Notes: a model not told the origin generated them from the letters alone. A stretch of DNA of 64,000 nucleotides from Salvator merianae (GCA_003586115.2 QVOM02000023.1:247283-311282), one strand, 5' to 3'. Positions 41,418-54,629 are shown, counted from the stretch's first letter. Made by a program: numbers and translations.

Positions 41418-42626
41418 TCAGGTCTCCAGCTCCTCCTCCTGCTCGTTCTGCTCTTCCTCCTCCATCCTTTCTTCCTCCTCCTCGTTTTCCTCCTCCCGGT
41501 TCTTGTCTGCATCTTCAGATTCATCTTTCTTTTCCTTGTCTTTCTTCTTCAGCTCTGAAGCCTTTTTGCCTTTCTGATCACGTCTGTAGGCTAGAAGAAC
41601 AGAGATGGACCTACGTTAGAGCAAAATATAAACCACTTACTATAAACACACACAGACCTCTAATGACACCTGTTAAAACAGACAGTTGCCATGGTCAGCG
41701 AGAGCCCACGGGGCAGTACCTTCTAAGGATTCCTTCAAGGGACCTACAAATCGTTGGAACTCCATTTCCTCCATGGCTGAAAGGACGTCTCCGGCATTTA
41801 ATGTTTTCCTCTTCCCTTTCATTGCAAAATTATTGGCACTAAACAAAGAGCCAGAAGTGCAAGAAAAACAAAGGAAACAAATTATTTGCCTCTATAAAGA
41901 TAAATTTTTCTGCTGCCACATTAATCCCTGAGACTTCTTTCTTCTTAAGTTAATTACCATGTAAATAGAAATAAGGTCAATCTGAAGAGGCAATTTAGAT
42001 GCTGAAATAAATTTTTCCAAGGAGGCTTATGGTCCCCCACCTGATTAATCGGTTTTTTTAGCACCTGCACTTGAAACAAACTTCTCTTGTTCCCTGCTGC
42101 ACTGTGTCTTGCTTGTTTTGCTTTCAGAAAACGTAAAAACAAGCAGGTGGGCATTTGCCTGGAGGTGAACGGGGCCCCTCTGGGGTATTAGGAGGGCCGT
42201 GCCGGGGGCCCAGCCAGGGCAGGCGCTTGCATGTCTATAAGGCGGGGAGAATATCAAGAGAAGGAGCCGTCGCCACCTCCACCTTCACGGAGGAGGCCAA
42301 TGGCGCACGAGCCTGCGGCTGCAGCTCCCTCCGGGCAGGCGGGCAGGGGCATCCCCGATTCCTTCCGGACTCCGCTCCGCTCACCACGAGGTGGCGTACA
42401 GTACGAACACGCTGGCGGCTCTGGCGATGGCGCTCCGGGCCTCCTTGGACACGTTCACGCCGTCTGGGAGCTGTGAGACAGAGACGGGGAACACGTAAGA
42501 ACGCGGAAACGCGTGTCTCCCCCGGCGCAGCCAGTCGCCCGCTTCCCTCACCCGACTCACGGCCTCCTTGACGATACGCGACACCACGGCGTTGGGCAGG
42601 TTTAGGTCCTCGGGCCGCTCGGCCAT
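41418..42626 (-). CDS. POLE3: DNA polymerase epsilon subunit 3 (CHRAC17/DPB4), 4 exons
   Basis: POLE3 is a histone-fold protein. It pairs with POLE4 in DNA polymerase epsilon and with CHRAC15 in the CHRAC/ISWI remodelling complex, acting in the nucleus. Coding exons on the minus strand: 42626-42561, 42470-42385, 41838-41720, 41590-41418. Introns are GT-AG and phases agree, giving 444 nt and 147 aa, the same length as human. The start [14 protein letters not shown] is conserved. The histone fold runs from about residue 8 to 95 and includes [38 protein letters not shown] and [10 protein letters not shown]. The tail from about residue 105 is lysine-rich, then strongly acidic (runs of E), ending EELET. 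A 17-base stretch is repeated at the stop (around 41403-41430), so the last codons may have arisen by local duplication. The gene appears functional. Confidence 0.97.
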
Positions 42627-43860
42627 GTCGGCAGGACGGAACGGCGTTGCGGAGAGTATCTCTGGGCATGAACAGAGCGCCTTCCAGGTTTCACTCCTCC
42701 TTAACGGCAACAGTCAGTCGATAGGTCGCGCGGGAAGACAAACGTGTTCCGGCATGCATCGCGGCAGCGTATATACCAACATTTCCGGCCTCCTGCCTTC
42801 CTTGTGGTCTACCGATGGGGGGGCAAGCGCAGAGTGACGTTCCCAAAGCGCAACAACCGGGCGGGTCCCAAGGGAGTCTGCAGAGGCACGAAAAGAGAAC
42901 GGCCTTCCTTGGCCAGGAGGAAGTGGCTGTCGAACACTCGTAGCCCCACAAATGGCGACAGTTGTTCTCGGAGAGCCTCCAGCAGCGACTCTGTTTATTT
43001 CACGAGGACAGAGGAGGAGGAGCCTCTCGTCTTCCCGTCACCTGGTGCAGACAGAGAAGGAACATGGTCAGGGGGCATCTGACGGGAAATGACGTCCTTT
43101 AGTCACCCCACCCCCCCATAGTCCGTGAAGCTTCCTTGACGCTCCAACACCGTCTGCCCACCAGATTCTGAATGCAGTTCCTTTGATCCAGGCAACCCAA
43201 GGGGGCTGGTGGACTCCAACTCCCAGGAGCCGCACTGGACAGTTGCTCTCGTAACAAGAAATGGCGGCCTTCGCCGACGCCCCGGGGCGGGGGGGTTCGC
43301 GCAGCAACTACTATCGAGTTAACTGTGACGTTGTTAGACTGCGTCTCATTGTTTCCTTGCGCGATGAACTCTGGGAAGCCTCAGGGGAAGAAAGGAACTG
43401 TTTCTGGGCGTAGATAATTGCCTTGGCAACCGAGGAGCGCGCGCGGCCTGGGTGAGGCTGGGCGGCGGGGCGCACAGCGCCTGAGGGAAAGGATGACCCG
43501 GGGATGGAGTCGCGTGGGTTCGACCCCCACAGCTTCCCTTGAAGCTTCCCCGTGAAGAAGGGCGGGGAGGGGAGTCCTGAGTCGTCGACGAGCCCTTCCT
43601 TCTTCTGCCTGCCCTGGAGGGAGTGGACTGGCTCGGTGTTGTCTTCGCTCGGTCTCCCCCTTCGCGCCTTTTTCTTTCGCCGCCTGGCCTGCTCCTCTGA
43701 GGGTTGGTACCACCGCCGCTTCGGTGAGGAGAGGAGCGCCGTCCGACCGCGCAACCTCTCGCCGCCATTGACTACATTAAAGCCAAAGCTGCCGCGGCGC
43801 CTTTGATCTGCCTCAGGCAGCCTTCCTCCCGATGCCCGGTTGTGTCCATTTTGACTTTAC
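42627..43860. promoter_or_regulatory. CpG-rich divergent promoter region between POLE3 and C9orf43
   Basis: POLE3 starts leftward at 42626 and C9orf43 reads rightward with its ATG at 44754. The sequence between 42.6 and 43.86 kb is GC- and CpG-rich, consistent with a bidirectional or paired promoter. A non-coding first exon of C9orf43 probably lies here, but I could not assign its donor. Open frames on both strands are arginine/proline-rich and typical of CpG islands, not proteins. Confidence 0.55.
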
Positions 43861-44274
43861 CTTGTGCGGGCTTCGTAGTATATGTGGAGCGAGTGCATTG
43901 CGGTGCTTTTGCTCCTCGGCTCACTCGCCTTTGATAATTTCCTTCTACTCTAGTATAGTTTTTCAGCCGAATTCTTTTGGCGCCTCACGGAGGGCGGCCA
44001 GGGGACGCCCCAGTATCCTGCCTCACTGGCTTGAGGCTGCTGCTGAGGTGTCAGAACGAACGAGGAGCGAAACCGCAGCAATGGATGGATGCGCTCGCTC
44101 CTCATGCACTACACAGCCTAGACAGTCTGCCTGCAGAATCATAACAGCTACTACATCTAGAAAATTGGGAAAGTATCATCTCAAAGAGAAAGTTGTGCTC
44201 TCGACACATTTCAGTATGTTTTGAAATGTTATTTGGGGAGAGGTGAGGAAGAACTGTTTGCCTAACATAAGGCC

Positions 44275-44500
44275 CTAAAAAGAGCACTACTGCATCAGAC
44301 TCATGGCCTACTTAGTCCAGCAGTCCACTGCTTGCCCCGTTCACAGTCTCTCACATTTGGAAGTAGGCAAACCATCTCCTGCTGCCCGCAGGGCTAATGG
44401 CCATCAATTGCCCTGACTTCCATGGATTAAGAACCTAAGAAATGCCCCACTGGATTGGACCCATGGCCCATCTAATCCAGCAAGAAGGTGCAATAAAACC
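44275..44500 (-). mobile_element. CR1/SINE-type repeat fragments
   Basis: Phrases 'catggcctacttagtccagc' and 'gccccactggattggaccc' with 'ggcccatctaatccagc' are the reverse complement of the interspersed repeat at 31.8 and 33.85 kb. Two adjacent pieces occur, both old. Confidence 0.55.
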
Positions 44501-44753
44501 ATTTATTTCTGAACTATTTTTTAATATATCCCACCCCATCACCTAAAAGCTGGGAAGGGTTATTATATTGAAGTATAAACAATGAACTCCTATAGATACA
44601 AAGACTGAAATTACATTTTTAGAACACACATAAATGCAAGGTTAAAAGCACCATTTAGAACTCAGTAGGATAGCTCCAGGAAACTTACACATGTTACCAT
44701 TTGCTTTTCAGGTATTGTAAGGCTTTTCTTTTTCCAAAGAAACTGCTGTCAGG

Positions 44754-47700
44754 ATGGTGACTTTGGATGCCAATCACTGGGATGAAACTATCTGCAGTAT
44801 GGTGGCCTGCCAACACCCTCCGTGCTGGGAAGCCAGGAGGAGGATTGAGAAAGGGAGCCCGCGGATCCTGTTAAGTGCCCTTGCATCATCTTCAAGGGAA
44901 TCACCAGACTCTGAAGGCAAGTGCCAGTTGTACAGAAAAAGTGGGCTGCTTAGAAGTATCAGCTATAAAGTAGCTATTGGACACCAGCAGTACCAGCCAA
45001 TGCCAGGTGCTGAAGCAGCCACGAGCAGGTCTGCTTTTAGCTAGCGTAAGAGACTGGGAGCTCAGGAGTGGTGCTGATGAAAGAGCCCAAGGGGCTGAAA
45101 GAAGGAGCGCTTCTGCTGGGGCTGTGCTGTCACTGATGAGCCAGCTGCACAGGCACTTCCTGGTTGTTGACTCTCTTTCTCAGACTTAGTTATCTTCCCA
45201 TTTCCAGATTGATGCATCACAAGGGTCTGTGATTGAGAGCAGCCAAATGCTTCCAGTGGTGGGTTGCTTCTGCTGCACTGGCTGTCAGGAAGACAGCCAA
45301 AACGGGAGGTAAAACTAGCCCCCTTCCTCTTAATAACCTGGCTGCCATCAGGCCAGCTACTGTAGAGGATTTTGTGGCAGAAATGGCCCTAATCTGCTGG
45401 CTTAGAAGCTGCTCTTGATTGCATTTCTGCTGCATAGACAAGTACCACAGCACAATTCATCAAACACAAACTACTGTGAGAGACCAGGACTGTCAGGTAC
45501 CTCACCCAACCACCCTGGGCTTTCTTCAGCACCTACAGTGATGTGTGAGAAGGTGAGCCCCAATGAAGAGTGCAGGGAACTCACCTTGTCTGGAAGCATG
45601 GCTGCCGCCATTAGCACCCTCTGTGGGCAGGGCTGCATTGCAGTTGTGGACAATGTTATCACACCTGTGTAGAGAGCCTCAGCATGCTGCAAGTGCCAAA
45701 GAGAGCCTGAGGTTGTTGGGTGAGGCATCTGGCAGCCTGGGGCATGTGACATATGCTGCTTTTGTCTCTGCCCAGCAACACTCCGTGGATGCTCAGAAGA
45801 TGAAAAAGTCCAGAAAACCTATGTACTTGTGCTAGCCACCTTGAAGATCTAAGTGATATATTAAAAATGTATCCAGTCCATCAGTGTCTGTTCTCACAGT
45901 GGCAACCAGTTGCATATGGACACCCATAAGTAAGAACTGGCACGCAGGTTGCCCTGCTCACAGTTTCTGAGCAGTTGGCACTTAAAGTGGCAGGCCACCT
46001 CCTCTTATTACAGGTAGTCCCACAGCTACTAGGACTAGTAGCAGCTAAAAGCCTTGTCCACTGTGAATTGATCCCGTAGCTCCGTTTTCATTTTAGTTGC
46101 CCTCTTTTGAATCCTCTCTAATCTTACTAAATCTTTTTTGACTTGATGAACAAAACTGTATGCAGTATTCCAAGGTAGGGTTACATTATCCATTTGTATT
46201 GAATTAAAGGACTCAAGAAAAAGATTTTTTTAATGTTGCCAACAGTGTTCCGTTTGGGTAGAAAGTGATTACAGGGAGGTTCTGTCTTCTAGTAGCGGAG
46301 TTTCGGATCTTTAGTAAGAGCGGCTATTGGAGATGATGGGAGAAGCTGTACAGAAGTGGCACATGTTGAACAGAGCTTGGCATATGGTACAATCATCTGC
46401 ATCTCATTGTCCAGCATTGATCGCCTGGGAGTCTCATTATCTTGTTGCTGGTTGATTCCAGGCACAGTCGTCATCCCTGCCCCTTTGGCTAAGTAGGAAC
46501 TCACCAGTTTGCTTGGCAGGAATCAACGTCATGTATGTTAGAATGAGGTAGGAAGTAACATCAAAGAATTGGGAGCTGTGTGCCTTTTCCATCTCAATCT
46601 TGAGAAGTAGATTAGGCCAAGCAAGGTCAAACAAAGACCTTTAAGGCATGCTGGGGATTTGAAGCACCTTTTCATAAAAAGCCAAAAAGCATGTTGACTG
46701 TTAACTGGTTTGTGTATGTGCAGGAGCATTAACCCTGAAGTTGCCCAGACTCAGAAGTTGACAGTTGTGCTTTAAAGAGTTACGTTGGACTTGCGAGCAT
46801 GATTCTGCACGTAACAGTCTTTTGCAACTGAAGCACAAGATCTTTATGTCCTGCTTTGCATGTTCTGGTTTGGAGTCCTGGAGGGATCAGAGATCAAAGT
46901 AGCCAGTCATCCTTTCTGGGCAGTCCTAGTCACATTTCCTCTGAAGGAAGCTTTTTGTCCTTCATACGTTTACGTTAAAGTTCCAACCTCTTTTTATTTG
47001 ATGTTTGTGAACTGTAAACCTTTTGCAAGAGCATGATGGTGAAGGAGGCATTAAAGGCCTCCTCACTCTCCCAGAGTTATAGTTGGGTTCATTCTGGTTA
47101 TAGTGATTTCTCTATGTTTCAGATGAGTTGCCAACTCTGAAGATTATCAATCTTCCCCTCAATTATTCTCAGAGAGAAAGAATCAAGTTCACGGAAAGCT
47201 TTGGTTCCCTCACCAATACCATCTCCAATATCAAAGATTCTAGAGGCTGTTTTTCAAATTCCACCTTAAATGATGCTCTGGTACCTCGCATCTCAACACT
47301 GAGGTCAGCAGATTCAGATTTCCACTCTGCTTACTTCTAGACAGGCAGACTTTGTTGGTGTAACTTGTGTCATAAATGCATTTGTCCCCTGCATCTCCCA
47401 GCCCTCCAGGCAATGCTCCCACTAGGAAGCTTAGGCTTGCTTGTTTTCAGCTTAATCACCTTCTGGCACTTGGCCAAGCCTCATCTTTTCTCTCAGGCAT
47501 GCTGGGGGCTGGAAAAAACAGGATGAGCAGCATAGTAGAAGTTTGTGTTGGATAGAAAACAGTAACTATTTTGTTTTTCTGTGAAGTGTTTGTATTCAAA
47601 GTAGCTTTTGTATGTTGTGTTTGCTTGGGTATTGTTATTTTTATGATTTTGTACAGCTTTGGGGGGATTATTTGGAATAAAAAGTGACACATTTTAATTT

Positions 47701-50700
47701 GAGGCAGAAAATTGGAGGGTCCTCTTCCATCCCAAATGCAAGACCATTTAGGTCTCTGCTGCTGAAGACATGCAGATAATGTGCTGCTATCTTGTGCAAC
47801 TTGCTCTGTTCATTTACTTATGGATTGTGCTGCCTTTATGTGGGTGTTGTGGGTAGGCATGAGATGAAACAGAAGCCTCAATGCTGTTTCTAATGTGCTT
47901 TTTCCAGTTCTGAAAAGAATCCCTTCCCAGGCCTGAACTCCAGGATGGAATCTCGCACACCCCACCTCACACCTGTCAGTTTTGCTTGCCTGAGACAAGG
48001 CGAGAAAGTGAGTGAGTTTAGTGGTTGTGGGAAGCATAAGAAAGCAAAACAGCTACCTCCACATTTTCAATAATGTGGGGAAATAAAGCCACCATTTTCT
48101 GTACTTTCCCCTAATTGCTTTGAGTTTCTTTTCAGTGGCATTAATTAGTTTTTTTCTGAGGAAACTCCTGGTGGCTAGCAGGATCACAGGAACAACTAAT
48201 CTGTGGTACAATCTACAGGCTGTGGGGTCCTGTTGGCTTCGTTTTCTGGCCGGTTGTCTAGCTGCTTTCCAACTAGGCCACGTTCAACTTGAAGCAGCTT
48301 TAAAGGGTGGCTCTGCAAGGCCATGAATGACCCATGATCCTTTCTATGCTTGGCCAGATGCTCCCATTCTTTGGGATGCCCATTCTTGAACCTTCCATTC
48401 TTTTGGATATATATTACAGATTCAAGTGACAGATCTCAATGAGTTTGCTGTACATAGATTTGGTTACCACCCAGCCAATGGAAATTTAGTGGTCCGATGG
48501 ATTCCAGATATACAGCACAGACGTCTACGGCCGGAGAAGCCAGCCCCAGGAGTGTAAGTGGACAGGTCCTACTGTGTAGATTAAAAATACTCTCACTTCA
48601 TTCTGCTCCCATGCATAGGAATGGCTTCATCTTTTCTTTCTTGCTCATGCTCCTCAGCTTTTCAGTCGCATTATCTGCACTCCACAAAATTAGCTCCTAG
48701 TGATCCTCTCTCCAGAATGGCTTGCAACATAACTTAAAAAGATAATAATAAAGGCAATGATAAATGTAAAGGTTGTGCAGAACAGACCATGTGTTATAAG
48801 GCAAGCCTTTCAAGCAGGCAAACTAAGCAGAATTGGACCAGCGTAATTCATCCACAGGTGACCTAAACTTCCTAGGGTTACAAGGGAGGCAGCATAGCCT
48901 GTGTGACTGCTGACAGCCAGGAGTTGCCAAGGTCAGATTCAAATCCGGCCTCAAAACTAAATGGGGCCACATCTAAGTGGGGGACATCTGAGCTTGGCCC
49001 AGTTCAGGTACAATAGTGGGTGCTTGGCTGATGCCAATGATGGCCAAGGGAGTCGAAGCCTGATGCGGTGAAGTGGAGCTTGCCTGGCTGTTGCGTCTCT
49101 TGCCCTCCAGGGAGGCATCCAGCTGGGATGGGTAGCTCCTGAGCTTGGCCCTGTCCTGAGGAAGTGCTGGAGCTGCAGGTGCCCTTTCTCATCCTGGCCT
49201 GGAGAGGGCTTTGGGGTTCATGCAGGTAGGGGGCATGCTTGGCATCTGCCTCCCTCCGTTCTGCCCTTGCAGCTGTGGTATTGCAGAGATCTGGGGAAAG
49301 ACAGTTTTGTGCCTTCTTCTCCTTTAGTGTGGCATCTGCTCAAAGACTGTGCGTGAGAGACCTTTCCTTGGAAAGCATCCTGACCTTCAAAGAGAGGAAA
49401 GAGACTGTAAGTGGGGCTCCTTGCTCTCCTTCCTGTTTCTAGAGTAGACGACACTTGCATTCTGTTCTCTTTGCTTGGCTCTTTGGCTTCCATGTCATGA
49501 AGTTGACAGCCTGACAGCCTAAACAAAGCCAGCTTGTTAAAGGCTGTTGATAAATGTAGAGTCTTGGGGCTTTGGTGGAGCAAAGAAAGAAGCTTAGCGA
49601 TCACTCTGAGGAGCTGAAATGCAGCCAGTGCTGTATTGTGTTCGGAGTCTATGGAGCAGAGCAGGCAGACAGCCCTGCTGATGTACCACTGAAGAACCAG
49701 GAGAACCAAGCACCTGAGGCCAGCAGTCTGGGCATCACAGCAGATTAGTTTCTCTTTGGAGGGGTGCCCTGAAAGAGGCAGGAGAAGGGAGGAGGCTAAG
49801 GGAGGCAGAAAGGAGGCCTTCTCAGTGAAGTTTTCTTGTTGCACAGAAAAGAAAGAAGTCCAATAAAATCCCTACGGGAGGTCAACCCTACCTCTTTCAC
49901 TTGAGGAGGAGGCCGACTGCTTCTCCAGACAAACCAAGGTCAGTCCTAGAGGCCTGACAGCAAGACTTGCTTTTTGCACACTAAGCTGGTTCTGAATCCC
50001 TGAGAGGGAGGTTTTGTGGGAGACTGTGCATCCTCCCCCAGGGCTTTGTCAAGTTGGTCTGGATTCGGTCAACACAAGGGAGGGGAAGCATTTTCTGCTG
50101 AAGGGTCTCTGAGAGCCCTTCTGCTGTTTTTACACAGCAGAAGTCTTGCAGAACAAGAGGGAAATGCTGAGGCTGCTCCTGGGCAACAGAGGAGGCAGTT
50201 CATCCCAGAGCCCCTGCAGCTTGCTCCCATAGCCCCAGTGCGACACCGGGGCATCTTGCGTCTGGAGGACAGAAGAGGAATATTGTCAGAGATCAAGAAG
50301 GAAGTTGCCTCGGCCTTTACTGTGCAGAAAGCACCTAGTTTATATCGATTTGTAACTAAGGTTGGTCTCTGTGTCTTTCCTTCTTGCTTAGTCTTGAAAA
50401 GCAGTAAAGGCAGTAAAGTAAAAGCAGTAAAACAAGAGGTCCTTGCTGTTTCCAAACATTTTGTATTAAAACACTAGCTTCAAATCTTCTTAAGATAACA
50501 AGAGTCAGGCACATCAGGCCTACTGTTAGGATGCTGGCATTTTCATAGAGCCCTGTAGGGCTCTCAGGCCTCTTGTGAATGCCTCCACAGGATGGATTAT
50601 CTCTGAGGTTGCTGACATACCTAGTTAGGTTCCCTGGTTGGATGGCGAAAGATTTATACGATCTGAAGAGAAATAAGAGTATGGTCCTTGGACTAATCAG

Positions 50701-53700
50701 TAAACTGAAACAAACTCTGATCCTATGAAATGAAAATAAAAGACAAATTGCAACAGGTTGCATGGCTGAAGACCTGCCCGGGATGACTGGGGAGGGGGAT
50801 GAGTGACTGACCCTGGAGACCTGGAGACGGGGGGGGGGGGTGAGTGGCTGCTATGTTCCCTATGGACCCTTTGCTGCTGCTTCTTTCAGTCCAGGATTCC
50901 AAAAGGGTTTAGAGCCCTGAGGCCGTGCACGGTGGTCAGCGGAGGTGAAACTTTGCTTCAGGCATTAACGACTCCCTAGAGGTTTTGTGGAAAAGGAGTG
51001 GTGGTGGACAGTCTATAGACATCAAACTCTGCTTGATGTTGCAGAGTTCCATAAAATGGGGAAATCAGTGGAATAGGATTGTAACTGTGTCAAAGGACTT
51101 CTCAGCTGGCGGTATCCGCATCCACCCTGACTGGCTTATTTTAGCCTGGTGGGTGATTCTGGGTATCTTTTTACTTTTCTGCACCCCCTGTTTGACCTTA
51201 CTGATGCTGCTGAGCAGGCTGCAATGGTTTGTATATCTGAAATATACTTTTATCTGAGAGGTGATCTACTGCTTGATATATTTTGGAGGATGGGGAGCAC
51301 TACAGGATTCTCTTTCTGGATGGGGGGAGAGGTTGTTGTAGAAAACTCGTACTAGGTGGTTGCTGAGGTGTGGAAAGAGGACCTAGGAGTCTGTAGGTTT
51401 GAATCCTCACTCAGATATAGAGGTTCACTTGGCGATATGAAAAGAAGAGGAAAAGATGAGATGTAAATTCACTAAATAAAGGACAAGGCTGCACCCAAGT
51501 ATGAGTCCTTGATTCAGAGGATTCTCTTGCATATGGCTTGCAAGACAAGGATTCAGATAGCTGCCGATTTGCTATCAGGCCCAATTGAAAGTTTTTACTT
51601 TGACTTGAGACTCATGTAGCTCAGGGAGCACCTTCTTGTATGTAGATCTGCCCACCTATTGCGATCATCCAGAGGCCATTTTGTGTGGAGCAGTAAGTAT
51701 TCATTCAGAAAAGCAACTGTCAGTAAACTTTATTTTTCTTTCTCTTCTTCCACTCTCACTTTTTCTTAGGTGCCTGTGAAAGAGAAAGTTCCAAAAAGAA
51801 CTCCAAGCCAGTGCAAGGCTTCCTTAGGAGGTTTGCATCTTGCCCCTCTCTTTTTTTTTTAAAGGTGTTTTTTTTTTGTTTGTATTTTTTTATTGTTATT
51901 ATATTTCAGATATATAAAATTACACTCTACATTACATTCTTATATCACTATTATTATCAAGTTCCTCCTTCATTAACAGTTTCTTCTATACTTCATGTTC
52001 CTCCCCGTCCTGTTCTCTTTCCTTCTTTTTCTTCACCGAAATTCTTCATTTTTCATCACTCTTCAAATCCAGGAATCACAAGTCCATTCTCCAGCTCTTG
52101 CAAAAAGTCAGTAAAGGGTTTCCAGTTTATGTAAAACCTATCAACAGTCTTATTTCTCAAAAGATTTGTCAATTTATCCATCTCGGCAGGCTCCATCATT
52201 TTAACTATCCAGTCACCCACCATTGGTATTATCTCCCCTTTCCACTTCTGGGCATATACAATTCTGACAGCAGTTACCATATTTTGCAATAACACATTGA
52301 CACTCTCAAGATTATTTCCTACTATCCCCAGTAAGAATAATTCCGCTCTAAAAAGAATGTTTGACTTTTAAGATTTTCTGCATAACTGTATGAATTTGAA
52401 CCCAAAACTTTTTGGTTTTTGCACAGGTCCACCACATATGATAAAAAGTACCCTCATGCTTCTTACATTTCCAACACTTACTTGACATGCCTTGATACAT
52501 TTTCAAAATTCTAAAAGGTGTTAAGTACCATCGATACATCATCTTATATATATTCTCTTTCAACATATTACGTACAGTACATTTCATATCTTTAGTCCAC
52601 AATTCTTCCCATTGGTCCATCAAAATATTATAGCCAAAATGTTTTGCCCACGTTATCATACATTCTTTAACTTGCTCTTTTTTTTTTTTTTTTTTTATTA
52701 TTTTTTTTTTTATTTTTTCTATAATCCCCCTTCTTTTTCCAATTCTTCTTCCCATTTCTGTCTTTCTAATTCAAAATTCATCCTTCTTTTATCTTCTTTA
52801 AAAACATCCATCAATTGAGCATACATTAACCATTGTACCTCTAACACCTCCTGGTTTAACTGTTCTCTTGTTTTCAAGAAAAGTTCATCTGTTTCATTAT
52901 TTTTACTCAACACCTCTTCATATTTGATCCATCTTTCTCTTCTCCCAAATTCTTTAAACAAACCTTCATGTGGTGAAACCCACATTGGTATTTTAGTGTA
53001 CAGTTTACTTTTGTATTTACTCCAAATTATCCATAACGCATGTCTTACATAATGATTCTTAAATGCAGCATTTACCTTGTTGTACCGTAAGTAACCGTGC
53101 CAACCGTATCTTAAAACCTTCCAACTGCAACAATCTTTTATCTCTTAGCCAAAACCATTTAGCAATCCCGTTTAAGCAACAGGCGGCGTAACATAATTTT
53201 AATTAGATTATAAAATTATGTATCTTGTCCCTCGTGTCTTTACCTGATGTCTCAGTCTACCTGGAGAGGCATGTAGTGGTTTTTCTCAGAAAGGCTGACC
53301 CCTGTATTTTGACCATCCTCTAGGCTCGGTGGCCTGGAGGCACCCCATGCCTGTCCTGAGAGAGGAGCTGAGTAGCCCTGAGACCCCACACATGAATGGA
53401 GGAGGTCTCCCACACAAACCTCAAGGATCTTCAGAAACTGTAAGTGCTGGAGGAGGAAGTTAGTCATGCTTTTTAAAGTGAAGTGCAGTGGGAATCAAGC
53501 TGCAGTAGTGTAAGAGAACAACTTGGCACCTCTTTGAGCTTGTAATCTTGCCCTTGGCTAAAGCTGTTCCCTTCCCATCTCTGCATTGGGGTCAAAAATA
53601 TGATATTAGGCCCAAATTATTTGAATACCACAGATGCCCACTTCTGTCTGGGGCGACACCAGGACACTTAAATGAGAATTGTCCTTCCATCACAATAGAA

Positions 53701-54564
53701 TAAAATTCTTGGTACACTTCCAGGAGTTTATTATGCATTGCAGAATAGAGCTAGATGCATAAATATTAAAAGCAAGCATTTTAAATACCTGAGAGTTACC
53801 CATGTATCTCCGTAGCCCAGGTGAATGTTTCTGTGCCACCCAGGGCATTGTTCCCACTTCTGCAGAACAATGCAGCCGCACCCGGGGGGGCCCAGTGAGC
53901 TTGGAAAGGACAAAGACTTCCAGAAAGCTTGTGGAGTGCAGAGGCAAGACAGCCAACCTGTCCTCAGAGGGTGAGTATGTGCGCTTGAACCCTGCTGGCT
54001 AGAGCTTGCTGCCAGGCAGGCCGTCATGAGGGGAGTGAAGTGGGAAGCTCGTAACCCTGGGAGCAGGTGAGACAGAGAAATAAACAAACATGCGGCGGCT
54101 GAGAGTTTGCCATGGCGATGAGCCAGTTGCACTGCGCTATTGTAGGGGTTGGTAACTAGTGGCCAAGCTTTGGACAGTGTGCTATATACAGTTTATAACT
54201 CTTGAGGCAAGCAACATTTATTTTTATGTTGGTCTTGCAGTAAAGAGTCTGCTGAAATCACTGCATGGATTCTGCTTTACTTTGTTTAGGTTATGATAGC
54301 TACTTCTCCAGGGTGTTGCAACCTCAATCCAAGTACAATCATTACTGCAAGTACTTCACAGGCCAAAAGGAGGCTCTGCTCACTCCATCAGATATTCCAG
54401 CCTGTAACAGAGACTGCTGGTCTGAGGAGCCAGCTGAGAAGTCAGAAGAGAGGCAGTCGCTTCTTCGTTTCCCAAATCCTCCACCTCCACCTCCGTCACC
54501 ACTCGTATCTGAGAACAGTGGTCTGACAGAAAGCAGACAAGGGCTGTGTGTAGGCAGTAAATAG
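44754..54564 (+). CDS. C9orf43: C9orf43 orthologue (uncharacterised protein), 10 coding exons
   Basis: The function of this vertebrate protein is unknown to me. Exons: 44754-44916, 47123-47280, 48420-48553, 49328-49406, 49847-49938, 50138-50360, 51770-51830, 53324-53439, 53844-53970, 54290-54564. Phases join throughout, giving 1428 nt and 475 aa (human about 461). The first exon reads HWDETICSMVACQHPPCWEA then RRRIEKGSPRIL, matching the human start WDET...CQHPQCW...RRIE.G.PRIL. A later block reads NLVVRWIPDIQHRRLRPEKP. The C-terminal part is low-complexity with six prolines in a row. The first intron appears to use a GC donor (G|GCAAGT at 44917) joined to a normal AG at 47122. The donor ending the second coding exon (GTACCT at 47281) is the least certain boundary. 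The exon at 50138 has an alternative acceptor three bases on. No disabling mutation was seen. Its position between POLE3 and RGS3 supports orthology. Confidence 0.88.
45880..46250 (-). mobile_element. CR1-like repeat remnants in C9orf43 intron 1
   Basis: 'cagtgtctgttctcacagtg' and 'ttttagttgccctcttttga' followed by 'atcctctctaatcttac' resemble reverse-strand CR1-type sequence. They lie in the 2.2-kb intron between the first two coding exons. Boundaries are rough. Confidence 0.45.
51850..53215 (-). mobile_element. L1 LINE 3' fragment inside a C9orf43 intron
   Basis: The minus strand encodes the C-terminal third of L1 ORF2. Visible blocks are WVSPHEGLFKEFGRRERWIK, then LNQEVLEVQWLMYAQLMDVF, then CWKCKKHEGTFYHMWWTCAK, then VDRFYINWKPFTDFLQELEN. 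Its tail forms the T-rich run at about 51851-51885. A second T-rich stretch (52679-52720) is coding-derived lysine codons. It is 5'-truncated near 53215. It starts only about 20 bases after the donor of the 51770-51830 exon. It is the same family as the plus-strand L1 at 3.6-8.65 kb. Confidence 0.9.
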
Positions 54565-54629
54565 TCTAGTCTGCGAAGAGCTTCTTTTTTGTACAGGTGA
54601 GACTAGGCATTCTACTTGCACCGAGGATC

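Noticed and set aside
43505..43530. tRNA-like T-arm / polymerase III B box (GTGGGTTCGACCCCCAC)
   Set aside because: No matching acceptor stem or A box at the expected distance upstream, so it is probably a chance match in GC-rich promoter DNA.
43346..43768. Arginine/proline-rich overlapping open frames of 110-147 codons upstream of C9orf43
   Set aside because: Typical of CpG islands, with several frames open at once on the same strand and no similarity to known proteins.
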